Origin: JAFANK01 sp036741695
Lineage (GTDB): Bacteria; Vulcanimicrobiota; Vulcanimicrobiia; Eremiobacterales; Eremiobacteraceae
DNA: 54,899 nt
NCBI GenBank assembly: GCA_036741695.1
Contig: DAINRU010000012.1
Span: 1-54,899 of the forward strand
Direction: 5' to 3'
Shown one piece after another: positions 10,048-18,468 of the stretch (its first letter is position 1; each line of letters opens with the position of its first letter). The notes under the pieces were generated by a model that ran no database searches, had not been told where the DNA came from, and saw only the letters and a program-made list of their open reading frames with translations. The position numbers and the translations under genes were made by a program.

Positions 10048-11763
10048 ATGACCCTTGATTTCTGGCTGGTGGCTCGACTCGCCAAGGACGTCCACGCCCT
10101 CGTGGCCGGGTCCCGGATCCAAAGCCTGACGGCGACGGACAGCGGTGTCATCTTCCATTGTTATCGGCGCGGAACGCACCTCGCACTGCACATCAGCGTC
10201 GATTCGAGCGTGCCGTTGGCTGCGGCATACGCGCTCGCCGACGGCGCAAAAGAAAACGGCACCGAGGGCTGGATGCGCGGAGTCGCCGCGCTGTTGCGCG
10301 GCGCGACCATCGACGCCGTCCATGCTGTGCCGAACGACCGGGTGCTGTATATCGATGCCGGTTCCCGTTCGCCGTTCGGCGTGCCTTCCAGCAGTCGCAT
10401 CGTCATCGAACTGCAGCCGCGCAAAGCCAACGCGCTCGTGCTCCGTCCGAAAGACGGCGAATGGCTCATCGTCGCAGCGGCCAAGCAATTCGCAGGCGCA
10501 GACGAAGCGCGCAGCGTGAAGATCGGAGCGCCCTACGTGCCCCCGCCGCAACGCCACGCTCGCCTGGATCGAGCGCAGTTCATCGTTGCGGCGAGAGATA
10601 TGGACGGCGCAGATGCCGGTCGTCTGGCGCGGTTGCTCGGCGATGTCGATCCCGAGTGCACGCCGCTTCTGGCGCGCGAGGTGCTCTTCCGCGTCGGGAA
10701 CGGCGCAGGCGCAAGTGTGCGCTCGCTGCTCGACGCTTGGGCCTCGTTGCGGCGCGAGGTCGAAGATGCACTCGAGGCCTGTGGTGACGTCTTCGTCGTT
10801 CGCAAACATGGAGCGCTCGTCGCGTGTCACCTCGTGTCGCTGGGTTGGGCTGTGCAAGCCTCGGACGGATCGCCCCCCGCAGAACTCTCCTGGGTGCGAT
10901 CGGTCAACGAGCTGTGCGTCGAAGCATTGCTCGATCGCCCGCGCGGGCACGGCGGCCCGTCGCCGAAGACGCTGCACAAGAAGCTCACGACGATGCTGAA
11001 TCGCTGCGAGCAAGAGGTCGCATCGCTCGAGGCCGCGCAGCTGCGAGCCGCGCAGGCCGATGCGCTACGCGACGCCGGCGACGCCATCTACGCGCAGCTG
11101 ACCGAGATCGCACCCGGCTCGGCGAGCTTTCTGACGCCGCACGGTCGCGAGGTGACGCTTGACCCGATGTTGACCGCGAAGGAGAATGCAGCCGATTATT
11201 TCCGCGCCTACAAGAAATCCCGAAGCGGCCTGCCGCGCATCGCGACGAGGCTGCGCGAGTTGCGCGCGAACCGCGAGTATTGGGAGCAGCTCCTGTGGGA
11301 GCTAGCCCGTGCGGATGGACTGCCGCCGGCGGAACAAGCTTCTCTGCTGGGGGAGATCGCAGACGCTGTGGGGATCAAGCAGCAGCGTGCGCGCAAGCGG
11401 CGAGCCGCAATCCAGGAACGCAGGCTGACGTTGAGCGGCGGCGCCATAGCTTTGGTCGGCCGCTCACCCAAAGAGAACGAGCATCTCACCTTTTCCGTCG
11501 CCACGCCCGGCGATTTCTGGTTCCACGCCCGCGGGATCCCAGGAGCGCACGTCATCGTCAAGACAGGCGGTAGCGAGATCACGCAAGAGCAGATCCATGA
11601 AGCCGCCGCGCTGGCTGCGGGCAACAGCCGCGCGTCGGGCGAGGGCCACGTCGAGGTCGACTACACGCAACGTAAGCATGTACGGCGTCATTCCAGCGGA
11701 CGGCCGGGGCTTGTCTGGTATACGGACTTCGCGAGCGTACGCGTGCGCCCGAAGCAGGGGTGA
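10048..11763 (+). CDS. rqcH: NFACT-family ribosome quality control protein RqcH
   Basis: Bacterial Rqc2/NEMF homologue that binds obstructed 50S subunits and directs C-terminal alanine tailing of stalled peptides; historically called fibronectin-binding protein. 571 aa, usual size. The NFACT-N domain begins MTLDFWLVARLAKDV. The helical middle includes the conserved TAKENAADYFRAYKKSR. The C-terminal NFACT-R domain carries LTFSVATPGDFWFHARGIPG and ends with DYTQRKHVRRHSSGRPGLVWY. It is transcribed away from gmk. With 23 nt to the gmk start and no clear Shine-Dalgarno, its promoter probably overlaps the gmk 5' region or the mRNA leader is very short. It converges on queA with a 17-nt gap. Confidence 0.93.
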   Translation: MTLDFWLVARLAKDVHALVAGSRIQSLTATDSGVIFHCYRRGTHLALHISVDSSVPLAAAYALADGAKENGTEGWMRGVAALLRGATIDAVHAVPNDRVLYIDAGSRSPFGVPSSSRIVIELQPRKANALVLRPKDGEWLIVAAAKQFAGADEARSVKIGAPYVPPPQRHARLDRAQFIVAARDMDGADAGRLARLLGDVDPECTPLLAREVLFRVGNGAGASVRSLLDAWASLRREVEDALEACGDVFVVRKHGALVACHLVSLGWAVQASDGSPPAELSWVRSVNELCVEALLDRPRGHGGPSPKTLHKKLTTMLNRCEQEVASLEAAQLRAAQADALRDAGDAIYAQLTEIAPGSASFLTPHGREVTLDPMLTAKENAADYFRAYKKSRSGLPRIATRLRELRANREYWEQLLWELARADGLPPAEQASLLGEIADAVGIKQQRARKRRAAIQERRLTLSGGAIALVGRSPKENEHLTFSVATPGDFWFHARGIPGAHVIVKTGGSEITQEQIHEAAALAAGNSRASGEGHVEVDYTQRKHVRRHSSGRPGLVWYTDFASVRVRPKQG

Positions 11764-11780
11764 ACGCGCAGGCCTTTCTT

Positions 11781-12833
11781 TTAGCCCGCTCGCTCGAGGT
11801 ACATCGAGTCACCGAACGAGTAGAAACGATATCCCAACCGCGCCGCCTCCTCATATGCGGACAGCACGGCCTTGGTCCCGGCAAACGCGCAGACGAGCAT
11901 GAGCAGCGTGGACCGTGGCAGGTGGAAGTTCGTGATCAGCACATCGGCGGTCGTGCAGTGGTCCGGGGGATGGATGAACAGCGAGGTCCAGCGAGCGCCG
12001 GCCCGGATGGAGCCGTCGGGCGATACGCGGGCAGCGTCCTCAAGTGCACGTAGGGTCGTCGTGCCCACCGCGACGATGCGGCCACCGTGTTCCCGTGTAT
12101 GCGCTATCGTCTCGGCCGTGGCCTGAGGGATCTCATAGCGTTCCTCGTGCATGAGGTGCTGGCGCACGTCGGGCTCGCTGACCGGGCGAAATGTGCCGGC
12201 ACCGACGTCAAGGGTGATGGTGGTCCAGCCCACACCAGACGCAGCTAGGTGCTCGAGCAGGTCACGAGTGAAGTGAAGCCCTGCGGTGGGCGCGGCGACG
12301 GATCCCTCGCGCGTCGCATAGACAGTCTGATAGCGATCGGCCGCGTCAGTTGGGGGTTTCTTGATATACGGCGGCAGTGGAAGCACGCCATAACGCTCCA
12401 TGGCGGTGTGTGCATCAAGACCGCAAAAGCGCACGACACGATTGCCGCCCGGTGCCCAGTCGAGAATCTCGATTGCAGCGTCCGGCCCGAGCGACAAACG
12501 ATCGCCTGGGCGCACCCGCTTGCCCGGGCGTGCCATCGCAACCCAGGTCTCTGCCTGCGGCGCCGGATGCAGCAAGAGCACCTGCGCTGCGCCGCCCCCA
12601 CGTCGTTTCGGAAAAAACCGGGCTTGGAGCACTCGGGTGTCGTTGGCGACGAGCAGGTCGCCTGGCCGCAACAGCTGACCGAGATCTGAAAAGAACAGAT
12701 GCCGAAGCCTGCCGCCAGGAAGCAACGCGAGCAGACGTGATGCGTCTCGTGTGATCGCGGGCGTCTGGGCGATGAGCTCAGGCGCGAGGTCGTACGCGTA
12801 CGTCTCGGTCGCGAACGGGTCGAGTTCACCCAT
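11781..12833 (-). CDS. queA: tRNA preQ1(34) S-adenosylmethionine ribosyltransferase-isomerase
   Basis: Converts preQ1 at position 34 of GUN-anticodon tRNAs to epoxyqueuosine, using the ribosyl moiety of SAM. The ATG at 12833 gives 350 aa, the family length, and begins with typical QueA sequence (TETYAYDLAPELIAQTPA). The frame extends upstream to 12992, but that part is Arg-rich and lies inside spoIID, so I reject it. Conserved stretches: DLLVANDTRVLQARFF, GSVAAPTAGLHFT, LDVGAGTFRPV, HTREHGGRIVAVGTTTLRALE and ITNFHLPRSTLLMLV. It starts 2 nt after the spoIID stop and ends the 13-gene run. tgt, a common neighbour, is absent here. tRNA-His(GUG) in this window is a likely substrate. Confidence 0.95.
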   Translation of the reverse strand: MGELDPFATETYAYDLAPELIAQTPAITRDASRLLALLPGGRLRHLFFSDLGQLLRPGDLLVANDTRVLQARFFPKRRGGGAAQVLLLHPAPQAETWVAMARPGKRVRPGDRLSLGPDAAIEILDWAPGGNRVVRFCGLDAHTAMERYGVLPLPPYIKKPPTDAADRYQTVYATREGSVAAPTAGLHFTRDLLEHLAASGVGWTTITLDVGAGTFRPVSEPDVRQHLMHEERYEIPQATAETIAHTREHGGRIVAVGTTTLRALEDAARVSPDGSIRAGARWTSLFIHPPDHCTTADVLITNFHLPRSTLLMLVCAFAGTKAVLSAYEEAARLGYRFYSFGDSMYLERAG

Positions 12834-12835
12834 GG

Positions 12836-14077
12836 CTAGCGTCTGGCGGCGAGCCGCAGCGCCCCTGCCCGTGCGAGGCGGTAACGCTCGTATGATGCGA
12901 GCTGGGTCAAAATGGCGCCCGGGTAATAGAAATCGAGGATCGCGTACACGCCCAGACCGGATTCTGCCATTCCGCGAGCGCCCAGCTGACACATACCCAC
13001 GCCATGCCCAAAACCAGAGCCGCTGGCCCTTATCACCCCAGCTTGAAGGGACAGGGAGCTGATGCGCGTGCTCTTGACGAGGCGGTTGCCCGCAACGACA
13101 CGGAACGACGTGCCCGCGATGGTCACGCTACCGTGGGAGGTGACCAGCACGACAGTCGTAAGCCTGCCAGACGAGTCGACCGAGCCGGGCCGCACGTCTT
13201 TGAGATCGCTTGCCGCGAGCGACTGGCTCAGGATGCCTCGCTCGTCCAAGCCCACGACGAATGCGCTGACCGGTACCGCGGCAGTCCACTGCATGTAGGG
13301 GGACATCGGACAATATGGATCGCGTACAGCCTGCAGATAGGGCTGGGGATCGTTCAGGCCGTGACCGTCGGATGTGTACCCGCCATCGCACGCCGAGTAA
13401 TAGGCTTGTGCGAGATGGTCATGATAGAGCATGACCACGCCGCGCGTCGCGTCGACGGCGTTGACCACAGGTTCGGACTCGGCGTCGACGCCGTTGTAGG
13501 CCTGGTCTTGGTCGCCGGCGCGCAGGTCAAAACCGAGATCCTCGTGCGCGCCGAGATGCGCGACGGCGTAGGTACGAGCCACCACCGCCTGCGCCTGCAA
13601 CGCGCTCGCCGGCGTGCTGGCTGACACCTCGCTTCCGACCACGCTGTAGAGATACTGCTCGAGGTCCACCACGTTGACGACGTCGAGCGCCCCGTCCTCA
13701 TCGCGTTCGATGAGGATGGCGCCTCGGTACGACTGGCCGTCGACCGTCAGCGACAGATCGGTGAGCGGGGTGATGAGCAGCTTGTCCTGCGTCTGGATAG
13801 TCCCGGCGAGCACGAGGCCGCCCGCCTGCGGGCGCACATCGATGACCGTCGTGATGTCGGGAGTGAGCAGCGGTTCTGATCCGACCTGGTACGGGCGAAC
13901 GGTGAGGCCGCCGGTAGAGGCGACGACAGCCTGGAGTTGATGTTTGAGCAACAAGATGCGCATGGTCGTATCGGCCCGTGCGACGGACGCGCAGGCGAAC
14001 ATGCAGGCCACAAGCGCGAGCCAGAGCCACGCATCAGCCCGCGGTCGACTGCAGGCCCCACCTGTCCACCGTCTCAC
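12836..14077 (-). CDS. SpoIID/LytB-domain exported protein
   Basis: Probable extracytoplasmic lytic transglycosylase acting on denuded glycan, as SpoIID does. 413 aa, with an N-terminal signal peptide (hydrophobic 17-35). The SpoIID domain spans about 130-400: DLEQYLYSVVGSEV with the likely catalytic Glu150, ALQAQAVVARTYA, YYSACDGGYTSD, and the C-terminal signature GSGFGHGVGMCQLGARGMA. SpoIID homologues occur in many non-sporulating bacteria, so this is not evidence of sporulation. A location between ruvB and queA is familiar from clostridia. Its start overlaps the ruvB stop by 4 nt. Confidence 0.9.
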   Translation of the reverse strand: MRRWTGGACSRPRADAWLWLALVACMFACASVARADTTMRILLLKHQLQAVVASTGGLTVRPYQVGSEPLLTPDITTVIDVRPQAGGLVLAGTIQTQDKLLITPLTDLSLTVDGQSYRGAILIERDEDGALDVVNVVDLEQYLYSVVGSEVSASTPASALQAQAVVARTYAVAHLGAHEDLGFDLRAGDQDQAYNGVDAESEPVVNAVDATRGVVMLYHDHLAQAYYSACDGGYTSDGHGLNDPQPYLQAVRDPYCPMSPYMQWTAAVPVSAFVVGLDERGILSQSLAASDLKDVRPGSVDSSGRLTTVVLVTSHGSVTIAGTSFRVVAGNRLVKSTRISSLSLQAGVIRASGSGFGHGVGMCQLGARGMAESGLGVYAILDFYYPGAILTQLASYERYRLARAGALRLAARR

Positions 14078-15171
14078 AGTAGCCGGGGGTGCTCCGTTTC
14101 GCCGGGAGCGCCGAGATACTGCTTCGCCTTGCTCGTCGCGCGGCGGCCGGCTGCCGTGCGTTGCAAGAATCCGATCTGGATCAAGAACGGCTCGACGACG
14201 TCGACGAGCGTACCCTCATCCTCGTTGAGACTGGCGGCAAGCGCTGCGATTCCGACGGGACCGCCGCCATACTGTTCGATGAGAACGCGCAGGAATGCGC
14301 GGTCGAGCGGATCAAGTCCGAGCAGGTCGATGCGTTCGAGCTCGAGTGCGGCGCGGGCCACCTCGAGGTCGATCTTCCCGCCCGAGCGCACTTCGGCGAA
14401 ATCGCGCACGCGGCGTAAGAGTCGATTGGCGATGCGCGGTGTGCCGCGCGCGCGGGCCGCGATCTCTTTCGCGCCACCGGGATCGATATGCACGCCGAGC
14501 ACCGACGCGGAATGCGTGACGATGGTGCGCAGATCCTCGGCGCTATAATAGTCGAGGCGGTGGACGATGCCGAAGCGCTCGCGCAGCGGTGCGGTCAGCA
14601 TCCCCGGTCGCGTCGTCGCGCCGATAAGGGTGAAATGCTTGAGATTGATCTTGATGGTCTTCGCGTACGCGCCCTTGTCGACCATGAAATCGATCGCGTA
14701 GTCCTCCATGGCTGGATAGAGGAACTCCTCGACGACGCGACTCAGTCGATGGACTTCGTCGATGAACAGCACGTCGCCGCGCTCGAGGTTGGTGAGGATA
14801 CCGACGAGATCTCCCGGACGGTCGAGCGTCGGACCTGACGCCTGGCGGAACGTCGCTTCCATCTCTCGTGAGATGATGTTGGCAAGGGTGGTCTTGCCCA
14901 AGCCGGGCGGCCCGTGGAGCAGGATGTGATCGAGCGGCTCGCCGCGGCGCTTGGCCGCCTCGATCGAGATCTTGAGGTTCTCCACGACATCGTGCTGACC
15001 GACGTAGCGGTCGAAGCGCGTGGGCCGCAGGGTGACCGTGATGATCTGGTCTTCGATGCTCTCGCTGGCGTCGACGATCGGCCGGCGGGCGTCGCCCGGC
15101 TCGCCTCCTTCAGCGGCAGCGTCGACCTCGGGCACATCTCCCTCTCCGCGCACGGTGGGTTTCCTTGGCAC
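14074..15171 (-). CDS. ruvB: Holliday junction branch migration ATPase RuvB
   Basis: AAA+ hexameric motor that drives branch migration with RuvA. 365 aa; the first 40 residues are an acidic extension, then the usual core. Walker A GPPGLGKT at 87-94, Walker B DEVHRLSRVVEEFLYPAMED, sensor and arginine-finger region GATTRPGMLTAPLRERFG, and the C-terminal winged helix with RVRDFAEVR and PFLIQIGFLQRTAAGRRAT. The start is 3 nt after the ruvA stop, in the conserved order ruvC-ruvA-ruvB. Confidence 0.97.
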   Translation of the reverse strand: MPRKPTVRGEGDVPEVDAAAEGGEPGDARRPIVDASESIEDQIITVTLRPTRFDRYVGQHDVVENLKISIEAAKRRGEPLDHILLHGPPGLGKTTLANIISREMEATFRQASGPTLDRPGDLVGILTNLERGDVLFIDEVHRLSRVVEEFLYPAMEDYAIDFMVDKGAYAKTIKINLKHFTLIGATTRPGMLTAPLRERFGIVHRLDYYSAEDLRTIVTHSASVLGVHIDPGGAKEIAARARGTPRIANRLLRRVRDFAEVRSGGKIDLEVARAALELERIDLLGLDPLDRAFLRVLIEQYGGGPVGIAALAASLNEDEGTLVDVVEPFLIQIGFLQRTAAGRRATSKAKQYLGAPGETEHPRLL

Positions 15172-15174
15172 TGC

Positions 15175-15834
15175 CTAGTCCTCGCTCTCAGCGCTCGGCG
15201 CCGTGCGCACGGCGGCCGGTTGTTGGCGCCGATATATCTCGGTCAAAAGATCTTCGGCGCTCGCGATCGCCCCGTTGTTGGCGAGCGCCTCGCGCGCCAT
15301 CCGATCGGCCTCGGGGCGCCGGTACTGCAGTTGCAGCAGCACGTCGATCGCCTCAGCCACGAAGTCCGGCGTGACCTCCCGCTTCGCGTGCTCGCCCTCT
15401 CCCTGGATGAGGCCGAAGCGTGCAACCTTGCCCTGCAGCTTGGCGATGATGTCTTTGGCTTTTTGATTGCCGATACCCGGCAGCCGGCGCAGGCTCGTCT
15501 GGTCACCGTCGTCGATGTATCGAGCGATCTGCGCCATCGGCAGCGAGAAAGCACGGACGGCCGTCTTTGGTCCGACACTAGCCACGGTCAGCAGCGCTTC
15601 GAAGAATTCGCGCTCGATCGCGTTGGTGAAGCCGACATACATCGCTTGCCCGCGGTTGCCGTCGATCTGCAGATACGAGAATATCTCAAGGCGAATCGGA
15701 TCGCCCGGTTTCACGGCCGAGAGCTTCTCGGCGACACAGCGCGGCAGCAGGACATCGTAGCACAGGCCGCCCGCCTCGACGAGCGCCGTGTCTGGAGTCT
15801 TTTCGCGCAGGATGCCTTCGATGCGGGAGAACAT
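15175..15834 (-). CDS. ruvA: Holliday junction DNA helicase subunit RuvA
   Basis: Binds four-way DNA junctions and loads RuvB. The ATG at 15834 gives 219 aa, near the usual 190-210, beginning MFSRIEGILREKTPDTALVE (domain I, OB fold). Helix-hairpin-helix elements follow: ALLTVASVGPKTAVRAF and LRRLPGIGNQKAKDIIAKL. The C-terminal domain III (about 150-195) that contacts RuvB is present, followed by an extra tail rich in Ala, Glu and Ser. The frame is open upstream but there it overlaps ruvC. The start and the ruvC stop share one base (TGATG), so translation is probably coupled. Confidence 0.95.
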   Translation of the reverse strand: MFSRIEGILREKTPDTALVEAGGLCYDVLLPRCVAEKLSAVKPGDPIRLEIFSYLQIDGNRGQAMYVGFTNAIEREFFEALLTVASVGPKTAVRAFSLPMAQIARYIDDGDQTSLRRLPGIGNQKAKDIIAKLQGKVARFGLIQGEGEHAKREVTPDFVAEAIDVLLQLQYRRPEADRMAREALANNGAIASAEDLLTEIYRRQQPAAVRTAPSAESED

Positions 15835-16379
15835 CAGCGCCGACCCGTGCGGCGAGACGTGTGCTGTGTCCTGGGGTGCAGCACGCCCGCATGAAGTCTC
15901 GCAACGCCGTTGAGGCGTCGGGCGTGGGCGATGGCGAGCGCCAGCGCATCGGTCACGTCGGCCGGTGACGGCCGCTTCCGCAGGCGCAGCGCCTGCACCA
16001 CCATGGCAGCGACCTGCTCTTTGCTGGCGAGACCGTTGCCGACGAGCGCACGTTTGACCGCGGTCGCCGAGTAGTTGTAGACGGGCATGTCCTGCAATGC
16101 CGCCGCACAGACGAGCGCTCCACGCGCATGGGCCATCATAATCGCCGTACGCGGATACGCCGTCCGCGAGAACACTTCTTCTACCACCATCACGTCCGGA
16201 TGCAACGATTCGATCACATCCGCAAGCCCACGCTGCAGCTCCACCAGACGGCGAGACAGATCGCGCACGCGGGCCGGAACGATGACGCCGCCTTCGACAA
16301 GCCGCATCGTAGCGCGGTCGCACTCGACGACGCCGTATCCCGTCGTGTTTAGGCTCGGATCCAAGCCGAGGATGCGCAC
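15834..16379 (-). CDS. ruvC: Crossover junction endodeoxyribonuclease RuvC
   Basis: Resolves Holliday junctions by symmetric Mg-dependent nicking; RNase H-like fold, dimer. 181 aa. All four acidic catalytic positions are visible: Asp7 (GLDPSLNTTGYG), Glu67/Glu68 (MVVEEVF), and Asp141 with Asp144 (SPADVTDALALA). The substrate loop and YSATAVKRALVGNG segment match the family. The C-terminal 25 residues are basic and variable. One nucleotide separates its start from the pknB stop; it overlaps ruvA by one base. Confidence 0.95.
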   Translation of the reverse strand: MRILGLDPSLNTTGYGVVECDRATMRLVEGGVIVPARVRDLSRRLVELQRGLADVIESLHPDVMVVEEVFSRTAYPRTAIMMAHARGALVCAAALQDMPVYNYSATAVKRALVGNGLASKEQVAAMVVQALRLRKRPSPADVTDALALAIAHARRLNGVARLHAGVLHPRTQHTSRRTGRR

Positions 16380-16380
16380 G

Positions 16381-18468
16381 TCAGCGACCGCCCAACGTGA
16401 GGTCGACGGACGACGATCCGGGCGGCGCCGTCGCTCCGGGTGCTGGGTCAGTCTTCACGACCTTCGCGCCCGGCGGACTGCCCGGTAGCACGATCACCCG
16501 GTTGACGCTATATCCGGCCTTGTCCAGAGCCGCTCGGGCGTCTTCGAGGCTCAGGCCGATCACGTTTGGGACAGGGCCGAGCGCCGGCGGCGTTTGTCCG
16601 GAGGGACTCGCGCCGGGCTGCGGTGATGCGGGAGCCGCGGCCACGACGATGTCGACGGCAGTGCCCTGTGGGGCTTGGGAGTTGGCTTCGGGATGCTGCC
16701 CGACCACGGTGCCAGGGCTCGTATCGGAGACAGCAGCGTGTGCGACCGCGCCAAGGGCGAGACCCGCTTGTTCGAGCTTCGCGCTTGCATCGTCGACGCT
16801 TGTTCCAACCACATTGGGAACGGTGACGGCGTTCGGACCTGCGCTGATGTCCACCGTCACGGTCGAGCCTGGCGGCACATCGGAGCCGCCGGCCGGGTCC
16901 TGATCGATCACCGTCCGCGCTGGGATGTCCACGCTTGGCACGATGTTCGACTGGAGCTTGAGCCCGAGCGCACGCAGCTGCGCCTGTGCGTCGTCCACGA
17001 AGAGGGAAACCACGTTGGGCAACTTGACTGTCTGCGGACCCGCGCTCACATTGAGCGCCACGGTCCCGCCCTTGTCGATCAGGCCGTGAGGAGCCGGATT
17101 CGTCTGCGCCACGAGGCCTTGCTTCACCAAGCTCGAGTGCATGGTCGTGCCGATGTGGACGGTGAGACCGGCCGCCTGGAGCGCCGTGCTCGCCGCCTTG
17201 ACGTCTTTTCCGATCACGTCAGGCACGGCCATGCGGCCTGCACCGGCGCTGAGGTAGATCGTGATCGTGTCTTGCGGCTTCACCCTGGCGTTGGGTGCGG
17301 GATCCGACCCGTCGACGAGTCCTGCCGCGACGCTTGCGTCCTCGCGCTGTTTGAACGTGACGGCGTCAATGCCGGCGCTATGCAGTGCGCCGACGGCTTC
17401 GACTTGGGACTTGCCGGTCAGATCCGGCACGGTGAGCCCGTGTGACGATGCACCGCGTGCCGCAAAGATCAGCGCGATGACGACGATCGCCGCCACGCCT
17501 ACACCGCCGATGGTCGCGATCTTGCGCATATCCCAGGAGACTGGAGCTTCCGGCAGGTCCAGCGTAGCGTCCTCGTGGACTCCGAGCGATCGGCGGCGCA
17601 GCACGGCCGTCGAAGAATCCGAGCCCGCAGCTTCATCAAGCTCCTCGCCCTCGCGCCGGCCGCAGCGGCGCAGTGCGGCAAGCGTCTCTCCGGCGGTCTG
17701 ATAGCGGTCGACGGGGTTCTTGGCCAAGAGCTTGACGATCACGTCGCGCAGCTGCGGGCTGATATCGGCACCGCAGGAAGCCGGATCGGGGATCGGCGAG
17801 TTGACATGGGCCATGGCGACGCCAAGGGCGGTCTCGGCGAGGTACGGCTGCCGGCCGGTCACCATCTCGAAGAGGACGACGCCCAAGCTGTACAGATCGC
17901 TCGCCGGCGAGAGCGCGCCGCCAGAGAGCTGTTCGGGTGAGCAATATGGGATGGACCCCATGATCGCTTCCACGCCGGATAGCGTCGCCGCGTTGGCGGC
18001 GCGGGCGATGCCGAAGTCCGTCACCCGTACCACGTCGTCGGCGGTGATGAGAACGTTGGACGGCTTGATGTCACGGTGCAATAGATCGGCGCGATGAGAC
18101 GCGCTCAAGCCCAAACAGATCTGCCGAGCGTAACGGACGGCGACCGCTTCTGGAAGCTTGTGTTCGCGTGCGATGATGGTGGCGAGGGTCTCGCCGGCGA
18201 CGAACTCCTCCACGATGTAATGCGAACCATCGACCTCGCCGACGTCGTACGTGTTGACGATGTTCGGGTGTGACAGCTTGGCGGCCGCGCGAGCCTCTTC
18301 GTAGAACCGCTGCACGAAAGACTGGTCGGCGGCGTGTTGCGGGCGCAGCACTTTGACCGCGACCTGACGGCGCAGCAACAGGTCGTAGCCACGGTAGACC
18401 ACGGCCATGCCGCCTTCGCCGATGGCGGCGTCCAACCGGTAGCGGTTGTTGAGGATCTTGTCGATCAT
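16381..18468 (-). CDS. pknB: PASTA-domain serine/threonine protein kinase
   Basis: Transmembrane Hanks-type kinase that senses muropeptides or lipid II through PASTA repeats and phosphorylates division and cell wall proteins. With the ATG at 18468 it is 695 aa. Kinase domain: GEGGMAVVY loop (17-25), catalytic Lys39, HRDIKPSN at 131-138, DFG at 151-153. One membrane segment at about 317-337. Then five PASTA domains in tandem (about 345-695), each opening VPDL, VPDV, LPNV, VPNV or VPNV, with a Pro/Ser/Gln linker before the fifth. The frame runs further upstream to 18759, but that Arg-rich stretch lies inside pbpA and is discarded. The start overlaps the pbpA stop by 4 nt. No phosphatase or FHA gene is adjacent. 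Confidence 0.95.
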   Translation of the reverse strand: MIDKILNNRYRLDAAIGEGGMAVVYRGYDLLLRRQVAVKVLRPQHAADQSFVQRFYEEARAAAKLSHPNIVNTYDVGEVDGSHYIVEEFVAGETLATIIAREHKLPEAVAVRYARQICLGLSASHRADLLHRDIKPSNVLITADDVVRVTDFGIARAANAATLSGVEAIMGSIPYCSPEQLSGGALSPASDLYSLGVVLFEMVTGRQPYLAETALGVAMAHVNSPIPDPASCGADISPQLRDVIVKLLAKNPVDRYQTAGETLAALRRCGRREGEELDEAAGSDSSTAVLRRRSLGVHEDATLDLPEAPVSWDMRKIATIGGVGVAAIVVIALIFAARGASSHGLTVPDLTGKSQVEAVGALHSAGIDAVTFKQREDASVAAGLVDGSDPAPNARVKPQDTITIYLSAGAGRMAVPDVIGKDVKAASTALQAAGLTVHIGTTMHSSLVKQGLVAQTNPAPHGLIDKGGTVALNVSAGPQTVKLPNVVSLFVDDAQAQLRALGLKLQSNIVPSVDIPARTVIDQDPAGGSDVPPGSTVTVDISAGPNAVTVPNVVGTSVDDASAKLEQAGLALGAVAHAAVSDTSPGTVVGQHPEANSQAPQGTAVDIVVAAAPASPQPGASPSGQTPPALGPVPNVIGLSLEDARAALDKAGYSVNRVIVLPGSPPGAKVVKTDPAPGATAPPGSSSVDLTLGGR

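Noticed and set aside
10021..11013. 330-aa minus-strand open frame
   Set aside because: Antisense shadow of rqcH with codon composition unlike real genes here.
12834..12992. N-terminal extension of QueA
   Set aside because: Overlaps spoIID and is Arg-rich; the ATG at 12833 gives the normal family length.
12836..14077. SpoIID homologue as evidence of endospore formation
   Set aside because: SpoIID/LytB proteins occur in many non-sporulating phyla, and no other sporulation gene is present here.
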